Origin: CAZYSK01 sp964649415
GTDB lineage: Bacteria; Chloroflexota; Anaerolineae; B4-G1
Length of the DNA stretch: 21,035 nt
Assembly: GCA_964649415.1 (NCBI GenBank)
Contig: CAZYSK010000093.1
Location: forward strand, 1 to 21,035
Reading direction: 5' to 3'
Each line of letters opens with the position of its first letter. Positions within the stretch are counted from its first letter, which is position 1. The notes under the pieces are model-generated. The model made no database searches. It saw only the letters and a program-made list of their open reading frames with translations, and was not told the origin of the DNA. Positions 8,403-15,499 of the stretch are shown piece after piece. A program made the translations under genes and the position numbers.

Positions 8403-10391
8403 CTATTCAGAGCCGCTGGCGCAGCGGAACCCCAGGGTGACGAGCCGCACGTCGGGACGGGACCCGTAGCGGTACGCGCAGCGGGCGTAGTCCTGACGGT
8501 GGCCCCACGAGCCGCCCCGCGCCACCAGATCTGCTCCCGAAGAAGGCCCGGTGGGATTCGAGGAAGGCGAACGCGCATAGTAATCCTCGGCGTACCGGTC
8601 CGCCACCCATTCCCACACGTTACCCGCCATGTCCAAAGTCCCGCACCAACTGGCTCCCTCAGGGAAAACACCTACCGGCGCCGTTTTCTCATACCCGTCA
8701 CACCCTTCTCCACCAGGCACCACGTAGTCATCCACCTGTGTCTCATCGTCGAAGTTACCGCGCGAGCAATCGAAGCCATCGCCCCAGGGATAGACGGTGC
8801 TTTCCGGCCCCCGCGCGGCGTACTCCCACTCCGCCTCCGTCGGCAGCCGCACCCCGACCCACTCACAGTAGGCATTCGCATCATGCCAGGAGACGCCCAC
8901 GACCGGATAGGCGTCTCCGCTAAAGTCCGCATCGTCCGCGTATTCCGCTTCGTCACACACACCGTCCGCCACGCACAGGGCGTATTGGGCGTTGGTCACC
9001 TCGGTCTGGTCGATCCAGAAGGCGTCGAGCGCCACGGTGTGCACCGGTTGCTCGTTGCTCTCTCCTTCCGCGCTACCCATCTCGAACTCGCCGGCCGGGA
9101 CGGAGACCACGACCATCCCGTCCACGTCGCGTAGCTGGGTGACGCCTGGGGCGAGCACCGGCACAGAGGATGGCTGCTCGACCAGCGTTGCTGCGGGCGT
9201 GACCTCCGCCGGCTCTGCGGCCGGCGTGCCAGATGGCGCTATCATCGCCGTCTCGATTGGCTCTGGAGCAACCCGCTCGCCCCATCGGTTCACGAAAAGG
9301 AGCGCCAACCCCAACACCCCCAGAAGCGCCAGGCCGCCCACGCCCCAGACCCAGGCCTGCAACGGCCCCCGCCGCGCGCGGCGCAGTCCTCGGCGCGCCT
9401 GTTCCATGCGCCCGGCCACGTCGCGGTAGGCGGGGTCCAGCGCCTGGATCTGCCCGCCCAGCGCCAACACATCGGGCCAGTCCTCGCGCGCGGCGGCGGC
9501 GTGCAGGCGCTCGTACAGCGGGACAAGCTGCGCCTCGCGCGCCCGCACCGGGCTCTGGGCCAGCAGGGTCTGCCGCAGCCGGGCGACGAAAGCGCGGGCG
9601 GAGGCGAAGCGATCGGTGGGCGCTTTGGCCAGCATCTTGAGCAACGCCGCCTCCACCGCCTCGGGAATCCCGGGACGGAACTCGCGGGGCGGCGGCACCG
9701 GCTTGTGCTCGTGGGCGTTGAGCGTAGCGGGCGTATTGCCGGGGAAGGGCACCCGGCCGGTGAGCATCTGGTACGCCACGATGCCCAGCGCGTAGCGGTC
9801 GGCGGCGGGGCCGATCTCGCCGGCCCGCTCTGGGTCGGCCTGCTCGGGGGCCATGTACTCCGGCGAGCCCAAGAGCGTTCCCTGGGAGGTGAGGGCCACG
9901 CTGCCCTCCATGGCCTTCACCAGCCCGAAGTCGGTCAGGGTTGCCCGCACGCCCTGCTCCGTCTGCGCCACGATCACGTTGGCGGGCTTGACGTCGCGGT
10001 GGACTACGCCCTCCCCGTGAGCGTAGTCGAGCGCGTTGGCGACCTGCTCCAGGATGGGCAGCGCCCGCTCCAGCGGCAGCGCGCCCTCGGCCTCCAGCAG
10101 TTCCTGGAGCGTGAGGCCGGGCAGGTACGCCATGGCGATGTATTGCTGGCCCTCGGCCTCGCCCGCCTCGTGGACGGTGACGATACTCGGGTGGCTCAGC
10201 CGGGCGGCGGCGCGCGCCTCGCGCCGGAAGCGGGCGGCGAAGTCCGGGGCGGCGGTCCAGTAGGGGTGCAGCACCTTGAGCGCGACGACGCGGTCGAGGG
10301 AGGTGTCGCGCGCCCTGTACACCGCGGCGAAGCCGCCGCGGCCGATCTCGTCGAGAATCTGGTACCTGCCGATGCGCCTGGGTTCTGTCAT
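8403..10391 (-). CDS. Membrane Ser/Thr protein kinase fused to a formylglycine-generating-enzyme-like (SUMF1) domain
   Basis: I set the start at the ATG at 10391 (662 residues), where GGGGGCGGAG stands just upstream. An in-frame start at 10457 adds only 22 non-domain residues. The kinase domain spans about 10-275: glycine loop GRGGFAAVY (18-26), Lys39 in VALKVL, HRDVKPAN (131-138), DFG (154-156) and APEQ (181-184), all intact. A basic linker leads to one membrane helix at 347-367, then a Pro/Thr/Ala-rich stalk. The outer domain (426-660) is of the FGE-sulfatase type: PAGEFEMGS, LPTEAEWEYAARG, DMAGNVWEW, RGGSW and LGFRCA. True FGE has a Cys pair just after RGGS(F/Y). Here GHRQ occupies the position of the first Cys, with only Cys638 nearby, so the domain may sense rather than oxidise. 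The thioesterase gene is coupled downstream. Confidence 0.93.
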   Translation of the reverse strand: MTEPRRIGRYQILDEIGRGGFAAVYRARDTSLDRVVALKVLHPYWTAAPDFAARFRREARAAARLSHPSIVTVHEAGEAEGQQYIAMAYLPGLTLQELLEAEGALPLERALPILEQVANALDYAHGEGVVHRDVKPANVIVAQTEQGVRATLTDFGLVKAMEGSVALTSQGTLLGSPEYMAPEQADPERAGEIGPAADRYALGIVAYQMLTGRVPFPGNTPATLNAHEHKPVPPPREFRPGIPEAVEAALLKMLAKAPTDRFASARAFVARLRQTLLAQSPVRAREAQLVPLYERLHAAAAREDWPDVLALGGQIQALDPAYRDVAGRMEQARRGLRRARRGPLQAWVWGVGGLALLGVLGLALLFVNRWGERVAPEPIETAMIAPSGTPAAEPAEVTPAATLVEQPSSVPVLAPGVTQLRDVDGMVVVSVPAGEFEMGSAEGESNEQPVHTVALDAFWIDQTEVTNAQYALCVADGVCDEAEYADDADFSGDAYPVVGVSWHDANAYCEWVGVRLPTEAEWEYAARGPESTVYPWGDGFDCSRGNFDDETQVDDYVVPGGEGCDGYEKTAPVGVFPEGASWCGTLDMAGNVWEWVADRYAEDYYARSPSSNPTGPSSGADLVARGGSWGHRQDYARCAYRYGSRPDVRLVTLGFRCASGSE

Positions 10392-10491
10392 GGCTCCGCC
10401 CCCTGCAACTGATGGGAACGCCTTCCGGCCACTGTGCGCTGGGAAGTAGTCTAGCATAAGTCAGCAAATCGGCAAATCTGCAAGTCGGCAA

Positions 10492-10540
10492 GGGGGGGGT
10501 GTGGGGGTGTGGGGGTGTGGGGGTGTGGAAGGGGAGGGGA
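10492..10540 (+). repeat. G-rich tandem tract with quadruplex potential
   Basis: Four G-runs of five or more are separated by TGT, then GGAAGGGGAGGGG follows. This meets the usual G-quadruplex pattern on the plus strand. The tract lies about 100 bases upstream of the kinase start. Confidence 0.6.
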
Positions 10541-10661
10541 CTACCACGGATGGGGGAAATTGGGACAAAGCCCAAATCCCAAATCCGAAAGCCCAAAGGG
10601 AGAATGACAAATGACAAATGACAAATGACAAATGAACAAATGAGCAAATGGGCAAGTCAGC
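10531..10661 (+). repeat. Dispersed repeat, copy 1 (second copy at 15500-15616)
   Basis: It shares with the second copy, in the same orientation, the blocks TACCACGGATGGGGGAAAT, CAAAGCCCAAATCCCAAATC, CGAAAGCCCAAA, GGAGAATGACAAATGA and GCAAATGGGCAAGTCAGC. Here the 7-mer GACAAAT is tandemly repeated four times (10606-10633), but occurs once in copy 2. Repeats of this look are widespread in Chloroflexota and cyanobacterial spacers. Confidence 0.8.
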
Positions 10662-10781
10662 GAATCAGCAAATCGGCAAGGGGGCTGGTGGCGAAGGGAG
10701 GGCGACAAGGGGACAAGGGGAGAGGGAGACAAGGGGATGTGGCGGATGGGATGGGGTTTAGGGAACGGAGGGGGGTGTGGG

Positions 10782-12473
10782 TCAGGTGTGGGTGGGGGGT
10801 TCGGCGGTTGGGGGGTCGTCGAGGGTGGAGAAGTCGAAGGGGGGGAGGCCGTGGGCGGTGAGGAGGCCCTGGAGGGTGTCGAGGGTGGCGCGCCAGCGGC
10901 GGCTGCCTTTGCCGCCGGGGCGGGGGGCCTGCTGGAGGCGCATGCGAGCGAGGGCGCGACCGATGCGGTGGCTGGTGACGCGGTCGTCGCGGTGGCCCCT
11001 GGAGATGGCGATGCGCCGGGTGAGGTCGACGATCTCCTGGGTGGTGAACTCGAAGTCGTCGGGATTCTCCCCAAAAATGGCCCTAATGGGGCGAACGGCA
11101 CTAATGGCACAACTGCAGATGGCCAGGACGACCCAGGCATCGAAGTCCTCGGACTGGAGGTCGAAGCGCTCGCGCTGGTAGCGGACGGCGAGGTCCTCGA
11201 GGCGGCACCAGAGGCCGGTGGGGGGAGTGCGCTGTCGGCGCTGGTCGTCGCAGCACTCCTCGAAGGTGCGGAGGCAGGAGGCGCCGATGGCGTCGGCGGA
11301 GCGGTCGGGGGCGGGGGGCTTGCGCTTGAGGAGGCCCTGGGTGTCGTGCTCGTCGAGCCAGCGGGCGACGGCGAGGATGGCGCGCCAGGGCTCGAGGTTG
11401 CGGCCGGTGAGGCGGGCGTGCTGGGAGACGTCGCGCTCGTGTTGGCGCAGATGGGGCAGGTGGGCCAGGGCGAGGGCCCACAGGTCGTCGATGAGGGGGC
11501 GGCGCTGGTGGGGCCAGGTGTCATAATCGAGGGGGTCGGCGTTGGCACGGTGGCGATCGGGGGTGCGGACGAGGGGGATGACGATGGTGCGGCTGGCGAG
11601 GACGCTATCGGGCAGGCGGATGGCTGAGAACAGACGAGGGCAGAAGGCGTTGACGTGGCGGGTGCGCCAGGCGCGGCCAGGGACGATCTGCTTGACGGTG
11701 ATGGTGCTGCCACGGCGGTTGCCGGCCAGGAGGAGGGCGCGCTTGTCGCCGTCGCAGCTCCGGGGGTCGGCGATGTTCTCGGCGTCGTCGAAGGCGAGGG
11801 TCGCGCCGTACTCGGCCAGGTCGCGCAGGCTGGCATAGGTGCCGCCGGCGAGGACGACGTGGCCCAGGTAGGCCATCTCGGCGACGGTGTTGAGGAGGAC
11901 GGTCTTGCCGGAGCCGCGCTCGCCGCTGGGCCAGAGGTAGCCGATGACGTTGAAGGCGGGCAGGAGCCAGGTGGCGAGGACGAAGCAGGCGACGAGCTCG
12001 GCCATGGTGCGTTGATCGGCCAGAGAGCGGTCGAAATCGACGAAGCGGCTGACGACGTCGGCGACGCGGTTGAGCACATCGACGGGATCGGGGCGGACGC
12101 CTTTGCGGTAGGCCTTGACGCCTCGGGCGGACCAGGTGCGGGAGGGATGGGGCAGCTCGGGCAGGTCGATGTCAACGCCCAGGTCGGGATGGTCGAGGGG
12201 GTGGTCACCGCCGGGGCCGAAGACGGTGCCGTCGCCCCGGACGACGAAGAGGCGGAGGCTATCCTGGACGAGGGGCGGATCGTGCTGGACGAGGTTGCCG
12301 AGTTTGTCCTGGGTCTGGGTATGGGTGACGCGGACGTAGAGCCAGGCGGCGGCGTAGGCGTGGCCGCGGAAGAGGTCGAGGGGGCGGCGCATGATGGGTG
12401 GCGGGCCGTCGAGGAGTTGGAACGTTGGCGGAGCAGGGGGTGTGGGGTCTGGGTTTGGGTCTTGGGTTGTCAT
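10782..12473 (-). CDS. P-loop ATPase of phage/plasmid helicase-primase type (DUF3631/DUF927-like)
   Basis: This 563-residue protein starts at the ATG at 12473, with AAAGGT about 9 bases upstream. A Pro-rich N-terminus is followed by a region of unknown fold. An ATPase core follows: Walker A GERGSGKT at 184-191 and Walker B ATLAFDDAE at 224-232. The motif SAIRLPDSVLASRTIVIPL (283-301) resembles the sensor and arginine-finger part of helicases encoded by phages and integrative elements. The C-terminal third includes AIGASCLRTFEECCDDQ, FTTQEIVDLTRRI and a basic tail GGKGSRRWR, possibly a winged helix. A role in element replication is inferred from this core and the initiator-like gene upstream. 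The exact family is uncertain. Long ORFs on the opposite strand (10737-11627, 11655-12494) lack motifs. Confidence 0.65.
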   Translation of the reverse strand: MTTQDPNPDPTPPAPPTFQLLDGPPPIMRRPLDLFRGHAYAAAWLYVRVTHTQTQDKLGNLVQHDPPLVQDSLRLFVVRGDGTVFGPGGDHPLDHPDLGVDIDLPELPHPSRTWSARGVKAYRKGVRPDPVDVLNRVADVVSRFVDFDRSLADQRTMAELVACFVLATWLLPAFNVIGYLWPSGERGSGKTVLLNTVAEMAYLGHVVLAGGTYASLRDLAEYGATLAFDDAENIADPRSCDGDKRALLLAGNRRGSTITVKQIVPGRAWRTRHVNAFCPRLFSAIRLPDSVLASRTIVIPLVRTPDRHRANADPLDYDTWPHQRRPLIDDLWALALAHLPHLRQHERDVSQHARLTGRNLEPWRAILAVARWLDEHDTQGLLKRKPPAPDRSADAIGASCLRTFEECCDDQRRQRTPPTGLWCRLEDLAVRYQRERFDLQSEDFDAWVVLAICSCAISAVRPIRAIFGENPDDFEFTTQEIVDLTRRIAISRGHRDDRVTSHRIGRALARMRLQQAPRPGGKGSRRWRATLDTLQGLLTAHGLPPFDFSTLDDPPTAEPPTHT

Positions 12474-12479
12474 AGGAGT

Positions 12480-13091
12480 TTACCTTTCGGGTGAGAATCT
12501 GCAAATCGGCAAATCTGCAAATCTGAAAATCAGCAAATCGGGAAGGCGGCAAATCTGCAAGTCAGTAAGCCGGCGAATCTGTGAGTGCGGGGGGCGGCGG
12601 GCGGCGGGCGGCGAGGTCGGCGAACCAGGCGGACCAGGTCGGGAAGCCGTAGCAGGGTATGGACCAGCGGTCGTGCAGGCCGGCCCAGCGGCTGGCCCAG
12701 GCGAGGGTGCCGTCGCATTGGGCGAGCAGGGCGGTGTGCGGGGTGACGGGGGCCAACTGGCGATGACGAGGCGGTGGGCAGGGCAGGGGCCGACCGGCGA
12801 TGAAGTCGCCGGTCTAGAGAGCAGCGGGTGATGAATCACCCTTGGAGTGGGTGTTCTGGGGGGTGGATCCGTGGTGGGGCGACGGGTGTGCTGGCGGGTG
12901 GATTGGCCGGGTGGTGGGGAGAGGGGAGCACACAGACGGTTGAAGGGGTAGGCCAGCAGCCGGAGGGCGGCGAAGAAGCGCCGAAGGCGGGAACCGGGGC
13001 GGCGGTAAGGCCGTATGGCCGGTTCTTGGGCGTGGAAGGATGCCGGCTGGGTTGGCTCCGTCCCGAAGCACAGGCAGATTGGATGGATCAT
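12480..13091 (-). CDS. Doubtful Pro/Arg-rich ORF overlapping the initiator-like gene stop (ATGA)
   Basis: The frame opens at an ATG at 13091 that shares ATGA with the stop of the initiator-like gene, the spacing of coupled genes. The first 60 residues (MIHPICLCFGTEPTQPASFH onward) look only partly protein-like. The rest is a Pro/Thr/Ser/Ala-rich product of GC-rich DNA and finally translates the AAATCTGC repeats before the next gene. A short genuine protein that lost its stop, or no gene at all, are both possible. Confidence 0.2.
   Translation of the reverse strand: MIHPICLCFGTEPTQPASFHAQEPAIRPYRRPGSRLRRFFAALRLLAYPFNRLCAPLSPPPGQSTRQHTRRPTTDPPPRTPTPRVIHHPLLSRPATSSPVGPCPAHRLVIASWPPSPRTPPCSPNATAPSPGPAAGPACTTAGPYPATASRPGPPGSPTSPPAARRPPHSQIRRLTDLQICRLPDLLIFRFADLPICRFSPER
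12494..12570 (+). repeat. AAATCTGC/AAATCGGC short-unit repeat array
   Basis: Units of 8-9 bases (GCAAATCG, GCAAATCT, GAAAATCA, GCAAGTCA) follow each other just upstream of the ATPase gene. The same units occur at 10465-10490 and 10660-10680. Units touch directly, with no spacers, so this is not a CRISPR array. Confidence 0.7.
12562..12756 (-). CDS. Possible small Trp-rich protein
   Basis: The frame gives 64 residues from a TTG at 12756, and stays open up to a TAG near 12813. It contains HTALLAQCDGTLAWASRWAG and then WSIPCYGFPTWSAWFADLAA, which reads more like protein than the other frames here. There is no clear ribosome binding site and no family match. It competes with the ORF at 12480-13091 on the same strand. 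At most one of them is likely to be real. Confidence 0.3.
   Translation of the reverse strand: MAPVTPHTALLAQCDGTLAWASRWAGLHDRWSIPCYGFPTWSAWFADLAARRPPPPALTDSPAY
12794..12841. repeat. Two adjacent small hairpins (CCGGCGA...TCGCCGG and GGGTGAT...ATCACCC)
   Basis: Inverted repeat 12794-12800/12806-12812 has 7-bp arms and a 5-base loop. Inverted repeat 12826-12832/12835-12841 has 7-bp arms and a 2-base centre. The loops read TGAAG and GA. Paired short hairpins of this form resemble dispersed palindromic elements. They could also end transcription of the initiator-like gene. Confidence 0.5.
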
Positions 13092-13945
13092 CGTTGGGGC
13101 TCCTCACAGTCGCAGCAGCGGTCGTAGCATTTGCCGCAGGCGGGGCAGATGGTATCGGCATACATCGTTCGACCGCAGGCAGGGCAGGTGGCTGTTTCCG
13201 ATTCTTGCCGGTGGTTGTTGCCAGCGCCTGGGGGCGGGGCAGGTTTGCCGTCGAGCAGGCGACGGACAACGAGGGCCGGAGGATTGTTCAGGCCGGAAGC
13301 GTTCGCAGCATACTGCAACCAGCCCCGGACTTGATCGAGGTCGCGCTGGCGCGCTATGCGCCGGGCCATCGTGGGAAGCACGCCGAAGTCGACGAGCAGG
13401 TCGAATGACCGGCTCTGATCGTCGGTCAGGCCATCAGCACCATCATGCTTGTTTGTTCTTAGCGTATGTTCTTCTTCGGGTGAACTGGGGTTCACCCCTC
13501 CCCCGAACTGGGGTTCACCCCCGGATGGCTCAGGGGGTGAACTGGGGTTCACCTCTGCGGATTGCTTGACGGCCTGTACCGCCCGGCCGAAACCGGAGAA
13601 GTCGTAGACTGTCGTATGGCCGTGCCGATAGTGACGCACCAGCAAGCCGCGCTCCTCCAATCTGGCGAGAACCTGTTGCAGGCCCCGCACCGAGTATCCC
13701 ATCTGGCGTGCCACCGTCTCCACAGACGGACAACACCGGGAGCCAGGTTTCTCAAACTGATAGCGGGCGAGGTGCAGTATCAGCAGGAACTCCGGGCCGG
13801 TCACGCCAGCTTCGGCGTAGCAGTCGAAGAAGTAGTTGGGCACACGCACATACCTATGCCGTGGGGTCGAGATACCCCAGCGGGAGCTGAATGCCCGATC
13901 TTGCGCCATCTGGGCGAGTCCTTCATTCGGTGAGTTGCTCATCAT
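13088..13945 (-). CDS. Replication-initiator-like winged-helix protein with C-terminal zinc ribbon
   Basis: This 285-residue protein starts at the ATG at 13945, with GGAGG 5 bases upstream. Residues about 25-120 look like a HTH_36-type winged helix: YVRVPNYFFDCYAEAGVTGP, CCPSVETVARQMGYSVRGLQ, then VLARLEERGLLVRHYRHGHT. These domains occur in plasmid and phage replication initiators and parasegregation proteins. A Pro/Ser/Gly-rich linker is encoded by three DNA palindromes (listed separately). A second helical part has FDLLVDFGVLPTMARRIARQ, and the end carries a double CxxC zinc ribbon (CPACGRTMYADTICPACG) followed by a Cys cluster. Together with the ATPase gene downstream it suggests a replication module. 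Whether it is active or a chromosomal relic cannot be told. Confidence 0.65.
   Translation of the reverse strand: MMSNSPNEGLAQMAQDRAFSSRWGISTPRHRYVRVPNYFFDCYAEAGVTGPEFLLILHLARYQFEKPGSRCCPSVETVARQMGYSVRGLQQVLARLEERGLLVRHYRHGHTTVYDFSGFGRAVQAVKQSAEVNPSSPPEPSGGEPQFGGGVNPSSPEEEHTLRTNKHDGADGLTDDQSRSFDLLVDFGVLPTMARRIARQRDLDQVRGWLQYAANASGLNNPPALVVRRLLDGKPAPPPGAGNNHRQESETATCPACGRTMYADTICPACGKCYDRCCDCEEPQR
13479..13553 (+). repeat. Three iteron-like palindromes inside the initiator-like gene
   Basis: The 18-base core GGTGAACTGGGGTTCACC occurs at 13479-13496 and 13536-13553. A half-degenerate copy (left arm CCC instead of GGT) lies at 13502-13519. Start-to-start spacings are 23 and 34 bases, close to whole helical turns. 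The outer copies are read as VNPSSP and the middle one, in another codon phase, as GEPQFG. Conservation across two codon phases points to a DNA-level role. Confidence 0.75.
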
Positions 13946-14048
13946 TGACCTCCAATTCTTGAGCTATGATCCGGGAGCGTAACCGTTCAGGTGACCGACA
14001 CTTGAACGCAGTTTGGGTGATGATGGTTAATGTTCCACCGCTGAGAAA

Positions 14049-14087
14049 TCACAACAGGACCACCGGGAAGCGTCGGTCGCGTTTCAT
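14049..14087 (-). CDS. 12-codon leader ORF ahead of the initiator-like gene
   Basis: An ATG at 14087 with a near-perfect site (GGAGGTGACGAT) opens a frame reading MKRDRRFPVVLL before TGA at 14049. It lies between the -10/operator at 14113-14143 and the gene start at 13945. A site this strong before so short a frame suggests a leader peptide or the start of a truncated gene. The sequence itself names no family. Confidence 0.4.
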   Translation of the reverse strand: MKRDRRFPVVLL

Positions 14088-14112
14088 ATCGTCACCTCCG
14101 TACAAGATATCA

Positions 14113-14143
14113 GGGTCAGTGCTCATCACTGACCCCGATTATA
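14113..14143 (-). promoter_or_regulatory. -10 box with adjoining operator-like inverted repeat
   Basis: On the minus strand TATAAT (14138-14143) is followed 2 bases later by a perfect 9-bp inverted repeat, GGGTCAGTG and CACTGACCC (14113-14121 and 14127-14135). The predicted start of transcription falls inside the repeat, as expected for a repressor operator. No good -35 box is visible, so an activator or repeat-binding protein may be needed. Confidence 0.5.
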
Positions 14144-14149
14144 CAGAGG

Positions 14150-14216
14150 ATATTGGGCGCAGTATTTGGCGAATTGGCGAAGGCACTCACAAAGATATTG
14201 GCGGGAATATTGGCGA
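14150..14216 (+). repeat. Degenerate ATATTGGCG direct repeats upstream of the initiator-like gene
   Basis: ATATTGGGCG (14150), GTATTTGGCG (14162), ATTGGCGAAG (14173), ATATTGGCGG (14195) and ATATTGGCGAAG (from 14207) follow in the same orientation within 70 bases. The stretch looks more AT-rich than the genes on either side. Such arrays bind initiator proteins at some plasmid origins, so this is an origin candidate. Confidence 0.45.
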
Positions 14217-14277
14217 AGGGATGTTGATGAGGTGATGTTGGTGAAGTAATACTGACGAAACGACGAATCTGGCGAGA

Positions 14278-15330
14278 CTACCGACGAGACTCCCCGCGGA
14301 ATCGATGGGGTATTTCAATGCCCTCGATTCTTGTGATGCCACGCGCAACAAAGGCCTTCAGGTAGCGCCCAACAGTCCCAGCGGTGACACGGCGTCTGCA
14401 GGCCTTCGCAATGCAACCTGGTCCCCACTGACCAGCGAACAGGTTTGTCCAAGCTGTAGGTATGGCACTCACTATGGCTATAGCTGTATCGGGGTCATAG
14501 CCCCTGCGTTTGGGCATGTACTGAAGCATGGTATTTCTATCTGAGACCAATTGCTTGGCTTGCTCGACCGTCACATCTTGCAGAGGCTCCTGATGCGTTG
14601 CAGGTGGCGCTTCGTCGTCAGGAGGCTCAAGCATTGGGTCCCTATGTGAAACCGCCCGCTGGGTTTGCTCGATCACCAGTTCCGGCGGAGTCACAAGGTA
14701 CATTGGAGGCAGTGCCTTGTCGTCAGGGGGCTGGTGGATGACCTCTTGGGTAGCCGCTACCTTTTCGTCGGACTGAGGCGATGGCGGGGCGTCCAATCTG
14801 GCGAGCAGGATGCGCGCCATCTCCTCTTCAATGTCACACCTCATATCGGCGAACACGTGGAAATCAGGGAAGCCTTCCAGCCAGAACTCAACGAACGTTT
14901 CGCCGGAGGACAGTTGGCGTGCGGCGATATGGCCCATCAGATCAGGGTCGTCGGTATCCTGTGCGGCCACGTTCCACGAGATCGATTGATCCTGCTCGCG
15001 CCGGTAGGGACCAAGCAACCTCGGCATTGGGTAGATCCCCATGTCCAGGAGGGCGCGCTTGTCCCGACGCACGTATTCCGGGAGTTCTCTTGCCGGGAGC
15101 CAATCGCAACGCCACACCTGGTCAAGGCCGGACAAGATGGCTGCAAAGTCTTGCAGGGATATGGGGTAGGATTCGTAGTAGATTGGCTTCCCGTTTTCTT
15201 CGGCCTGCCTGATTCTCGCCAGGTCTATGCCAGCCAGGCCACAGCCACGTACGGTGTGGGTGAACCGCTTGGTTATCTGTTGCCTGGTCAGTCTATTGAT
15301 GGGGTCTGTGGGCTTTGGCGAGCTGTCCAT
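14278..15330 (-). CDS. Hypothetical protein with internal duplication and C-terminal winged-helix-like region
   Basis: I set the start at the ATG at 15330 (350 residues), where GAGGTG stands 9 bases upstream. The frame extends to 15435 but the extra codons cross the leader. No signal or membrane segment is seen. An N-terminal helical part (NRLTRQQITKRFTHTVRGCG) is followed by a mixed region (SSGETFVEFWLEGFPDFHVF). Residues about 199-270 hold two imperfect copies of a 36-residue unit (QPPDDKALPP ... VIEQTQRAVSHRDPML and EPPDDEAPPA ... TVEQAKQLVSDRNTML). The last 60 residues (CRRRVTAGTVGRYLKAFVAR) look like a winged helix. I do not recognise the family. Its place upstream of the initiator-like gene suggests a regulator or accessory of the element. 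A near-consensus promoter precedes it. Confidence 0.7.
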   Translation of the reverse strand: MDSSPKPTDPINRLTRQQITKRFTHTVRGCGLAGIDLARIRQAEENGKPIYYESYPISLQDFAAILSGLDQVWRCDWLPARELPEYVRRDKRALLDMGIYPMPRLLGPYRREQDQSISWNVAAQDTDDPDLMGHIAARQLSSGETFVEFWLEGFPDFHVFADMRCDIEEEMARILLARLDAPPSPQSDEKVAATQEVIHQPPDDKALPPMYLVTPPELVIEQTQRAVSHRDPMLEPPDDEAPPATHQEPLQDVTVEQAKQLVSDRNTMLQYMPKRRGYDPDTAIAIVSAIPTAWTNLFAGQWGPGCIAKACRRRVTAGTVGRYLKAFVARGITRIEGIEIPHRFRGESRR

Positions 15331-15454
15331 AGCTCTACACCTCAGAAACGAAAGCTGCAAGTTGACGGCGGCAAGATGCGGCGAAGTGAAGCTGCCAAGC
15401 CGCCACAACGGTCCGGAGATCACCCGAAATGGCATATCGCCGTGGGACGCGCCT

Positions 15455-15483
15455 ATGCTAGCACAGGTGTTCGGTTATGTCAA
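15455..15483 (-). promoter_or_regulatory. Near-consensus sigma-70 promoter for the 350-residue protein
   Basis: On the minus strand TTGACA (15478-15483) is followed after exactly 17 bases by TAGCAT (15455-15460). Transcription would start near 15448 and leave a leader of about 118 bases before the ATG at 15330. Confidence 0.7.
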
Positions 15484-15499
15484 GCGGGTTGCGGTGGGG

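Larger units (their letters stand above)
10461..10781. repeat. Repeat-rich, low-complexity spacer between the kinase and the ATPase gene
   Basis: Sub-blocks run in order: AAATCGGC/AAATCTGC units (10465-10490), a G-rich tract of GGGGGTGT units (10492-10540), a dispersed repeat copy (10531-10661, listed separately), and a purine tract with recurring GACAAGGGGA (10705-10738). No gene is supported. The kinase promoter may lie at the left end, where TTGCCG and TAGACT stand 16 bases apart on the minus strand, but this is weak. Confidence 0.7.

Noticed and set aside
10606..10641. Tandem GACAAAT and AAATCNGC units as a possible CRISPR array
   Set aside because: The units are 7-9 bases and touch each other without spacers, and no cas gene is present.
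9073..10647. 524-residue minus-strand ORF in another frame of the kinase gene
   Set aside because: The other frame has complete kinase and FGE-like motifs. This one is Arg/Ala/Gly-rich and starts inside the spacer repeats.
10541..12208. 555-residue minus-strand Pro/Ser/Thr-rich ORF
   Set aside because: It overlaps the ATPase gene, whose frame has Walker motifs. Its composition is that of an out-of-frame reading, and it ends in spacer repeats.
10737..12494. Two long plus-strand Gly/Ala/Val-rich ORFs (10737-11627 and 11655-12494)
   Set aside because: Antisense to the ATPase gene, with low-complexity products and no motifs.
13966..14235. 89-residue plus-strand ORF in the spacer
   Set aside because: It covers the repeats, inverted repeat and minus-strand signals, has no coding character, and its product matches nothing recognisable.
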